The notes under the pieces are model-generated. The model made no database searches. It was not told the DNA's origin and saw only the letters and a program-made list of their open reading frames with translations. Position numbers and translations under genes: made by a program. 64,000 nucleotides of DNA, from assembly GCA_030684355.1 (NCBI GenBank), contig JAUXTN010000076.1, forward strand, positions 1 to 64,000. The letters run 5' to 3'. Each line of letters opens with the position of its first letter. Position 1 is the stretch's first letter. Below are positions 58,088 to 64,000 of this stretch, piece by piece. Origin of the DNA: Pseudomonadota bacterium (GTDB lineage Bacteria; Myxococcota_A; UBA796; SXON01).

Positions 58088-60394
58088 CTACCCCCGCGCC
58101 AGCACCTGGAACCGCACCCACGGATCCTTGCGGTCCGGCCGCTTCACGGCCTGGGCGAAGCGGCTCGCGACGTCGCCGGCGACCTCGAAGCGCGTCTCGT
58201 CGTCGTGGACACGGATGGCACCGATGTCGGACTTCTCGACGCCGCCGCGGCGGCAGATGAGCGGGATGAGCCAGCGGGGATCGGCCTGATCGTTGCGGCC
58301 CACGTTCATGCGGAACCACACGCCGCGCGTCTCGCGGGCACCGACGGCACGGGAGCGCTCGCCGGGGCCCTCGGTGCCCGTGGCGGTGTCCCAGGAGGCG
58401 TCGTCACGGCGGGTGCGGGCCGCCGGCGGGCCACCCGCGGTGTCCCAACCCGGGGCGTCGCGGCGGGGGGGCCGGGCGGGCGAGTCGCCGCCGCCACGAG
58501 GCGAACCGTCGGCGTGCGGGCCGAACGTGGTCGCCACGCGGGTGCGCCCGGCGTGATCCGCGTCGGTGGTGCGCGTGTAGGCGCGGCGCTTGCCGCCCTC
58601 GTCGGTGCCACCCTGGGTGGTCGCCGTCGAGGTCGACGCCGCGGGGGCAGGCGACGCCGACGACGACTCCGCGGGGGCCTCGCCGCCCGCCGCGAGCTTC
58701 GCGGCTTCCTTGGCGGCCCACTCGGCGCGGCGCGCGGCCTTCGCGGCGGCCTTGGCCGCCTGCTCGGGGGTCAGCTCCTTGGGCGGGGCCTCCGGCCTGG
58801 GCGCGGGGGCCGGCGCGGGGCGGGGCGGCGTCGGCGTGACGTGCACCCGCTCGGTCACGACCTTGGGCGAGCCCCAGCCCGCGTCGGAGCCGGAGCTCTC
58901 GACATCGGGCTCGGAGGGCTCGACCTCGCGGCGCGAGACCGGACGATCATGCCGCATGGGGGGTCCCGGGGGGCCTTCCCCCCGGGCGGGGCGTTGCGGG
59001 GCAGAGCCCCGCCCCATGAAGCGGTCCTGCTCGATCGGGGAGACCTGACGCGGGCGGCCGGCCATCCGGGCCTGGATGGCGTCGGTCTCCGGGAGCTCTT
59101 CGGGCTCCGGCCACCCCTGCCTCGCGATGCGCAGGAGCGCGGCGGCGATGGCCTCCGGCGAGTGGGCCGCGACGAGCGCCTTGGCGGCCTCGGCCTCCTC
59201 CTCGGTGGGCTCGGCGAGGGCGTTCGCGAGCTCGGCGCCGATGCGCTCCTGGTCCTTGGCGCGCACGGCGTCCGCCATGGGGGGCTCGGACCAGCGCGGG
59301 GTGAGCCGGGCTTCGCGGAGGAGGCGCTCGGCCATGCGCACGCGGGTGAACGGCACGATGAGCACGCTGGTGCCCTTCTTGCCGGCGCGCCCGGTGCGGC
59401 CGCTGCGGTGGAGGAGGACCTGCCCGTCGTGCGGGAGGTCCGCGTGGATGACGAGGTTCAACTGCGGGAGATCGAGGCCACGCGCCGCCACGTCGGTCGC
59501 GACGAGGACGCGGGCGCGGCCGTCGCGCAGGGACTGGAGCGCGCGGGCACGCTCGTTCTGGGAGAGCTCGCCGGAGAGCGCCACCGCCGTGAACCCGCGC
59601 TCGACGAGGCCGGCGTGCATGTGGCCGACGCCTTCGCGCGTGGCGCAGAAGACGAGCGCCGTGGGGGGGGCCATGAAGCGGAGGAGGTTGACGACGACGT
59701 GCTCGCGCTCGCGCGGCGAGACGATGACGGCGCGGTGCTCGATGTCGGCGTGCTGCTCGTTGGCGTCCGTCGCGGCGATCCGCAGGGCGTCCCGCTGGTA
59801 GCGCTGGGCGAGCCCGAGGATCTCGCGCGGGAGCGTGGCGGAGAACATCAACGTGCGGCGGGTCTCCGGGGTGGCGTCGAGGAGGACCTCGAGCTCGTCG
59901 CGGAAGCCGAGGTCGAGCATCTCGTCGGCCTCGTCGAGCACCACGGCCTTGGCGCCGTCGAGCTTGAGGGTGCCGCGGTGGAGGTGGTCGCACAGCCGGC
60001 CGGGCGTGCCGACGACGATGTGGGCGCCGTCGTGGAGCTCGTAGGCCTCGCGCCGGACGTCCATGCCGCCGACGCAGGACACGACGCGCGCACCGGAGCC
60101 GGCGAAGAGCCACGCGAGCTCCTGCTTGACCTGGAGCGCGAGCTCGCGGGTGGGCGCGACGACGAGCGCGAGGGGGGTGCTGGCGCGGCTGAAGGAGGTG
60201 GCGTCCCCCAGGAGGGTCTCGGCGAGGCAGATGCCGAACGCGACGGTCTTGCCCGAGCCGGTGCGGGCGGAGACGAGGAGGTCGCGGCCCTTGACCTCAG
60301 GCGCGAGTACGGACGCTTGAACCGGCGTAGCTTCGGTGTAGCCGCGCTCGGTGAGAGCGGCGACGAGGGACGGGTGAGCAGTATCGAAGGACAT
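58088..60394 (-). CDS. DEAD-box RNA helicase with DbpA-like C-terminal domain (768 aa)
   Basis: An ATP-dependent RNA-remodelling enzyme. The Q motif region TPVQASVL, Walker A ARTGSGKT (~45-52), VLDEADEML (DEAD), FSAT, ARGLDLPQ and HRSGRTGRAGKKG are all present. Residues ~470-690 form an Ala/Pro/Arg-rich low-complexity linker. The C-terminal ~80 residues (FRMNVGRNDQADPRWLIPLICRRGGVEKSDIGAIRV) match the DbpA/CsdA RNA-binding domain. That points to ribosome assembly or cold-type RNA unwinding, although targets cannot be told. ATG at 60394 is supported by the conserved SFDTAHPSLVAALTERGY start. Confidence 0.95.
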   Translation of the reverse strand: MSFDTAHPSLVAALTERGYTEATPVQASVLAPEVKGRDLLVSARTGSGKTVAFGICLAETLLGDATSFSRASTPLALVVAPTRELALQVKQELAWLFAGSGARVVSCVGGMDVRREAYELHDGAHIVVGTPGRLCDHLHRGTLKLDGAKAVVLDEADEMLDLGFRDELEVLLDATPETRRTLMFSATLPREILGLAQRYQRDALRIAATDANEQHADIEHRAVIVSPREREHVVVNLLRFMAPPTALVFCATREGVGHMHAGLVERGFTAVALSGELSQNERARALQSLRDGRARVLVATDVAARGLDLPQLNLVIHADLPHDGQVLLHRSGRTGRAGKKGTSVLIVPFTRVRMAERLLREARLTPRWSEPPMADAVRAKDQERIGAELANALAEPTEEEAEAAKALVAAHSPEAIAAALLRIARQGWPEPEELPETDAIQARMAGRPRQVSPIEQDRFMGRGSAPQRPARGEGPPGPPMRHDRPVSRREVEPSEPDVESSGSDAGWGSPKVVTERVHVTPTPPRPAPAPAPRPEAPPKELTPEQAAKAAAKAARRAEWAAKEAAKLAAGGEAPAESSSASPAPAASTSTATTQGGTDEGGKRRAYTRTTDADHAGRTRVATTFGPHADGSPRGGGDSPARPPRRDAPGWDTAGGPPAARTRRDDASWDTATGTEGPGERSRAVGARETRGVWFRMNVGRNDQADPRWLIPLICRRGGVEKSDIGAIRVHDDETRFEVAGDVASRFAQAVKRPDRKDPWVRFQVLARG

Positions 60395-60621
60395 TGCGCG
60401 GCTTCTACACCAGTCCGCCCGCCGCGGCACGCTGTCCGGGAGAGATCGTCACCGATGCGGACGAGACCCGACGTGGGCCGGCCGCGGTCGCGGTGGCGCG
60501 GAAGCCGGAGTCCGGGGCCCGGGCGGTGACCGGGGGCTTCGGGACGGGCACGAGCCGCCCCGCGGCTGAACCGGAGGCTGGACCGGCCTCACTCGCGGGC
60601 GCCAGGGTTAAGCGGGCGGCC

Positions 60622-61656
60622 ATGCCGCTCCCGGACACCTACGCCGCGCCGAAGCCCCCCGTGGAGTGGTACGCCGCGGCCGGCGGCCAGATCGACAGCG
60701 ACTCGCATGGCGACGTGAACCTGGGCGTGCGGCGCGGCGCGTGGACCTTCGCGCTGCGGACCGACGCCCCGGAGATCACCTGGGCGCCGAGCGGCGAGCG
60801 GGGGCGGGCGTGGGTGACGGCGCGGGGGCACGCCTTCGCGTCGGGGATGTACATCTCGCCGTGGGCCGACGGCGCGCCGGACCCCGACCGGGCGCGCTCG
60901 GCGGCGTCGTTCGGGGTGGAGGCCGGGTGGGTCGGCTACGGGCCGGCGGGCCTCTACGGCGGCGGCCGCGCCTCGCTCGACGGGGTGTTCTTCGGCGAGC
61001 GCGGGGGCACGGTGGCGGACCCGCGCGCCGTCGGCACCATCGACGCCATCGTCGGGCTCTGGCGCCCCGGCCTCTCGACGTGGGCCCGGGCGGGGGTCGA
61101 TGTCGCGACGACCGGCGCGGTTGCGCTCCGCGCGCCACACCTCGCGGGCGAGCTGCACTGGACGCCGGCGCTCCACGTCGGGTCCGTGGCGCTGGCCCCG
61201 CGCGTCGAGGCCTGGGCGGGCGTGGCCGAGGGCCAGGACGACCTCCTCCATGCGCGCATCGGCGGGCTCAACCCCTGGGTGGTGCCGCTCGCCGGCGCGG
61301 CGTGGGCGGAGTGGTGGGCCGAGGACTACGCCGCCGTGCGGATTGGGCCGACGGTGGGCGTCGGCGAAGCGGGGCCGAAGGCCCTGGGCATGCGCGTGTC
61401 GCCGTTCGTGGACCTCGCGACCTTCGGGGGCGGCACGGGCGCGAGCGGGAGCGCGGCGGGCTTCGGGTTGGGCGTGCGGGCGTGGCGCGGGCGCCTGTTC
61501 GCGGACGTGGCGGGCGGCTACGCGCCGTGGATCGAGCGGCAGGCGGACGTGTCGCGAGCGTCGCTGTGGCTCTCGCTCGGGTGGGACTGGGGGACGGCGA
61601 AGGGGCCCACGAGCAAGGCGCCGCCGCGGCCGATGGGCGGGTATTGGCCGGGGTGA
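60622..61656 (+). CDS. Beta-rich hypothetical protein, possible outer-membrane barrel (344 aa)
   Basis: The protein consists of alternating strands with Gly and aromatic residues: EWYAAAGGQIDSDSHGDVNLGVRRGAWTFALRTDAP, GVEAGWVGYGPAGLYGGGRASLDGVFFG, FADVAGGYAPW, ASLWLSLGWDWG. This could be a beta barrel, but no signal peptide is visible from ATG 60622. The frame stays open upstream to 60394, where it would start inside the helicase promoter region and run through a polar stretch. The true start therefore remains open. No family is recognised. It is convergent with the hotdog-fold gene at 61674. Confidence 0.6.
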   Translation: MPLPDTYAAPKPPVEWYAAAGGQIDSDSHGDVNLGVRRGAWTFALRTDAPEITWAPSGERGRAWVTARGHAFASGMYISPWADGAPDPDRARSAASFGVEAGWVGYGPAGLYGGGRASLDGVFFGERGGTVADPRAVGTIDAIVGLWRPGLSTWARAGVDVATTGAVALRAPHLAGELHWTPALHVGSVALAPRVEAWAGVAEGQDDLLHARIGGLNPWVVPLAGAAWAEWWAEDYAAVRIGPTVGVGEAGPKALGMRVSPFVDLATFGGGTGASGSAAGFGLGVRAWRGRLFADVAGGYAPWIERQADVSRASLWLSLGWDWGTAKGPTSKAPPRPMGGYWPG

Positions 61657-61673
61657 GAGCTCGACGGCGGGTC

Positions 61674-62153
61674 CTACACCCCCGCCCCCGGCTCCCCCTT
61701 GAACCAGATCGCCGCGTGCTCCGCCACGTAGATCTCGCGCCCCTCCTGCTCGTAGCGGAAGGCGTACTCGACGAACGTGCGGCCGCGCACCTTGCGCACG
61801 CGCGTGGCGTGGAGCTCCACGTCGACCGGCGGCCCGATGCGGCCCATCGACGGGAACTTCGCGTTGCGGATGTGCGTGCCGAAGCCGGACCACCCCTCGG
61901 TCGGCCGTAGCCCCAGGATGTAGATGGCGTGCAGGCTGCCGAGCGTGCCGGTGATCTGGACCATGATGGCGCCGGGCACGTGGCGGGGGTGCGCGGGGGT
62001 CTCCACCTGGGCCTCGACGAGCGCGCCGAGGCGGGTGGTGTCGACCCGCGCGCGGACGCGGTGGCCCTCCGGATCGAGCTCCAGCAGGTCGTGCACGTAC
62101 CAGTGGTCGGGTCCGTAGAGGCACTCGGCGGCGAAGTCGGGCGGCAGCGGCAT
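61674..62153 (-). CDS. Hotdog-fold protein (FabZ/thioesterase-like, 159 aa)
   Basis: The length and pattern fit a single hotdog domain: GPDHWYVHDLLELDPEGHRVRARVDT, HPRHVPGAIMVQITGTLGSLHAIYILGL, then GFGTHIRNAKFPSMGRIGPPVDVELHATRVR. HPRHVPGAIMVQ resembles the active-site helix HFP-x-x-PVMPG of FabZ/FabA dehydratases. The catalytic residue cannot be confirmed by eye. It lies 19 bp after the P450 stop on the same strand, so it may process an acyl or polyketide intermediate of the P450s. Confidence 0.75.
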   Translation of the reverse strand: MPLPPDFAAECLYGPDHWYVHDLLELDPEGHRVRARVDTTRLGALVEAQVETPAHPRHVPGAIMVQITGTLGSLHAIYILGLRPTEGWSGFGTHIRNAKFPSMGRIGPPVDVELHATRVRKVRGRTFVEYAFRYEQEGREIYVAEHAAIWFKGEPGAGV

Positions 62154-62172
62154 GGCGAGCTCCGCGGGCCCG

Positions 62173-63489
62173 CTATCGCCCCACGTAGCGAAGCGTCACC
62201 CCGCCGACCGGCCGCGTGGTCACGCCGTTCATCGCGAGGCGGATGGGCGTGTCCGCGTCGAGGCGGAAGCGGTGGGCCGGGAGCAGCGTGCCGAGCGCGA
62301 CCTGCATCTCGAAGCTCGCGAACGCCGCGCCGACGCAGCGGCGGTTGCCGCCGCCGAACGGGATGAACTCGTAGGGGGAGTACTTCCGCTCGAGGAAGCG
62401 CTCCGGCCGGAAGGCGAGCGGATCCGGGTAGATCGCCGGGTCGAAGTGGGTGATGAGCACGGCGGGGTGCAGCATCGTGCCCGCCGGGAACGCGTGGCCG
62501 GCGAGCGTGGCGGCGCGGGTGAGGCGCCGGCGGAAGATCGGCACGATGGGGTGGAGCCGCAGGGCCTCGTCGCAGACGGCCGCGAGGTAGGGCAGCCTGG
62601 CGAGGGCCTCGGGCTCGCCAGGCGCGGTGGCCAGCTCCGCGCGGAGCCGTTCGAGCACGGACGGGTTGCGATGGAGCTGCCAGAGCGCCCAGCCCATCGT
62701 GGTCGCGGTGGTCTCGTGGCCGGCGATGACGAGGGTGCGCAGCTCGTCGATGACCTCGTCGTCGGGCATCGGCGCGCCGTCCTCGTCGCGGGCGGCGAGC
62801 AGCATGGCGAGGATGTCCTGGCGGTCGCCGCCGGCCTCGCGTCGGCCTCGCTCGACCTCCTCGCGGAGGAGCGCCACCAGCGCGCGCACGGTGTCCCGGT
62901 ACCGCGCCCACGGCCCGAAGCCGCCCGCGTCGACGTGCAGGAACGGCAGGAACATGAGCCAGGCGGGGAAGCCCGCGACGTTGCGGTCGATGGCGACGCG
63001 GAGGGCCTCGACCCGGGCGTCGTCGCGGATGCCGAAGACGGCGCGGAGGATGACCTCCAACGAGATGCGCTGGGTGACGCCGAGCACCGCGACCTCGCGC
63101 CCGGAAACCAACGCCGCGCTGTGCCGCGCGGTCGCCTCGGCGACGATTCGGCCGTACGTCCGCATGCGCGCGCCGTGGAACGGCGGTGCGAGGAGCTTGC
63201 GCTTGCGCTTGTGACGCGCGCCGCCGGCGAGCACGATGGAGCCGTCGCCCACGAGGGGCCCGACGATCTCGTTGGGGGCGTCGAAGAGGTCCTGCTCGCC
63301 GCCGAAGATGTCGGCGATCATCGCCGGATCGCCGGTGACGACGCTGGGCCCGTCGAGCAGGGCCATCCGGAACGTGCGGCCGTGCCGCGCCGCGAGGTCG
63401 CGCATGAGCGCGACGGGGTCGTGCACGAGCCGCCAGGTGGTCAACGCCGCGCCGGCCATCCCGCCGGGGACCTCGGGGAGCCGCTCCAT
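62173..63489 (-). CDS. Cytochrome P450 (438 aa)
   Basis: A heme monooxygenase. The I-helix oxygen motif AGHETTATT, ExxR in DEALRLHPIVPIF, the aromatic/PERF segment FRPERFLERKYSPYEFIPFGGG, and heme-binding GGGNRRCVGAAFASFEMQ are all present. The length and the FxPFGxGxRxCxG-like heme motif resemble bacterial CYP4/CYP102-like class members. Its ATG overlaps the stop of the upstream P450 as TGATG, so the two are coupled. No ferredoxin or reductase gene is nearby in the window. Confidence 0.95.
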   Translation of the reverse strand: MERLPEVPGGMAGAALTTWRLVHDPVALMRDLAARHGRTFRMALLDGPSVVTGDPAMIADIFGGEQDLFDAPNEIVGPLVGDGSIVLAGGARHKRKRKLLAPPFHGARMRTYGRIVAEATARHSAALVSGREVAVLGVTQRISLEVILRAVFGIRDDARVEALRVAIDRNVAGFPAWLMFLPFLHVDAGGFGPWARYRDTVRALVALLREEVERGRREAGGDRQDILAMLLAARDEDGAPMPDDEVIDELRTLVIAGHETTATTMGWALWQLHRNPSVLERLRAELATAPGEPEALARLPYLAAVCDEALRLHPIVPIFRRRLTRAATLAGHAFPAGTMLHPAVLITHFDPAIYPDPLAFRPERFLERKYSPYEFIPFGGGNRRCVGAAFASFEMQVALGTLLPAHRFRLDADTPIRLAMNGVTTRPVGGVTLRYVGR

Positions 63490-64000
63490 CAGGCGCGCCG
63501 CTGGTAGCGGATGCGGCAGGGCGCCTTCGGCCGGGTCACGCCGATGTCGTTCGTCTCGCTCGGCGGATCCGCGTCGACCAGCGCGATGTCGTAGCGCCGC
63601 ACGAGCAGGCTCATCGCGACCTTCATCTCGTGCGCCACGAACGACATCGCCCAGCACCGGTGGTGCGCGCCGCCGAAGTTCACGATGCTGTACGGCACGT
63701 CCTCGCTGCGTCCGCCGAGGAAGCGGCCGGGGTCCCAACGCTCGGGCTCGGTGAAGATCTCCGGCAGGCGGTGGGTGAGCGCGATGCCCGCGACCGCGAG
63801 CCAACCCTTCGGGATGGTGTAGCCGTCGATCTCCACGTCCCGCTTCGCGAGGCGCACGAGCGTCGCGGTCATCGGCCGCAGGCGGTCGGTCTCCTTGAGG
63901 CAGGCGTCCAGGACGCGGAGCTCTCGGAGCGAGTCGAAGCTGGGGGCGTCGGCGGGGCCGAGGGCGCCGTCGACCTCCGCGCGGACGCGGGCGAGCCAAT
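63489..64000 (-). CDS. Cytochrome P450, second copy (partial, runs off right edge)
   Basis: The visible C-terminal 169 residues include ExxR (LKETDRLRPMTATLVR), the PERW meander (EPERWDPGRFLGGRSED) and the heme region NFGGAHHRCWAMSFVAHEMK. The cysteine is present, but the residues after it are Trp-Ala where most P450s have a Gly two positions after the Cys. It is in tandem with, and overlaps, the complete P450 at 62173. They are clearly different subfamilies. The N-terminal part, including the I-helix, lies outside the window. Confidence 0.92.
   Translation of the reverse strand, partial: WLARVRAEVDGALGPADAPSFDSLRELRVLDACLKETDRLRPMTATLVRLAKRDVEIDGYTIPKGWLAVAGIALTHRLPEIFTEPERWDPGRFLGGRSEDVPYSIVNFGGAHHRCWAMSFVAHEMKVAMSLLVRRYDIALVDADPPSETNDIGVTRPKAPCRIRYQRRA

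Overview
The window is a uniformly GC-rich (roughly 70% or more), densely packed bacterial chromosome segment. Several features point to a Myxococcota-like (former deltaproteobacterial) organism. A GH18 protein ends in a Cys-rich, transmembrane, Arg-rich tail like MYXO-CTERM. There are many secreted or lipid-anchored repeat proteins, multi-domain hybrid histidine kinases, a sigma-54 activator, and glyoxylate-shunt, carotenoid-desaturase-like and P450 genes. This placement is an inference from gene content. I found no rRNA, tRNA, CRISPR array, insertion sequence or phage structural gene.

Region 1 (1-11126) is the unusual part. It holds four diverged paralogs of a large, beta-rich, unrecognised family, two on the minus strand and two on the plus strand. 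On the plus strand the order is paralog, a 94-residue protein resembling a subtilisin propeptide, a 984-residue S8 protease without signal peptide, paralog. The five genes with a visible N-terminus and the left-edge fragment all lack an obvious secretion signal. I read this as one protease-containing system of unknown function that continues beyond the left edge.

Region 2 (11204-18745) is mostly housekeeping: coaE; a tightly overlapping minus-strand operon surE - dedA - apt - small helical protein - GMC oxidoreductase; a HEAT-repeat protein; a methyltransferase; and a DUF1571-like exported protein.

Region 3 (18809-29284) is envelope and signalling: a YkuD-type L,D-transpeptidase, a hybrid histidine kinase behind a Pro-rich lipoprotein-like gene, an orphan ParA-type ATPase, a secreted S8 protease, a lipoprotein with DGGGDD-type repeats, and the GH18 protein.

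Region 4 (29329-37778) has malate synthase and isocitrate lyase as an operon, small hypothetical proteins, an FG-GAP lipoprotein, an NtrC-type regulator followed by a dyad and a sigma-54 promoter candidate, and an RluA-family pseudouridine synthase.

Region 5 (37874-46750) contains an operon that looks autoregulated by its own TetR repressor (START-like protein, beta-rich exported protein, DedA-like protein, TetR). Its promoter carries a perfect 16-bp palindrome. Next come a second START-like protein, an unknown protein, an M2 (ACE-like) metallopeptidase, a GAF/PAS histidine kinase and a TlpA-type thioredoxin.

Region 6 (46838-64000) includes aldehyde dehydrogenase, a Tat-type FAD desaturase with an embedded Rieske domain, a MepA-like murein peptidase with microsatellite-coded linkers, a methyltransferase, a TPR-methyltransferase fusion, a DEAD-box helicase with a DbpA-like C-terminus, a beta-rich protein, a hotdog-fold protein and two tandem cytochromes P450. 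Two gene-poor stretches (53387-54053 and 57215-58087) carry palindromes, a 51-bp tandem hairpin repeat and a perfect 64-bp direct repeat. Start/stop overlaps of the GTGA, ATGA or TGATG type recur throughout and suggest translational coupling.
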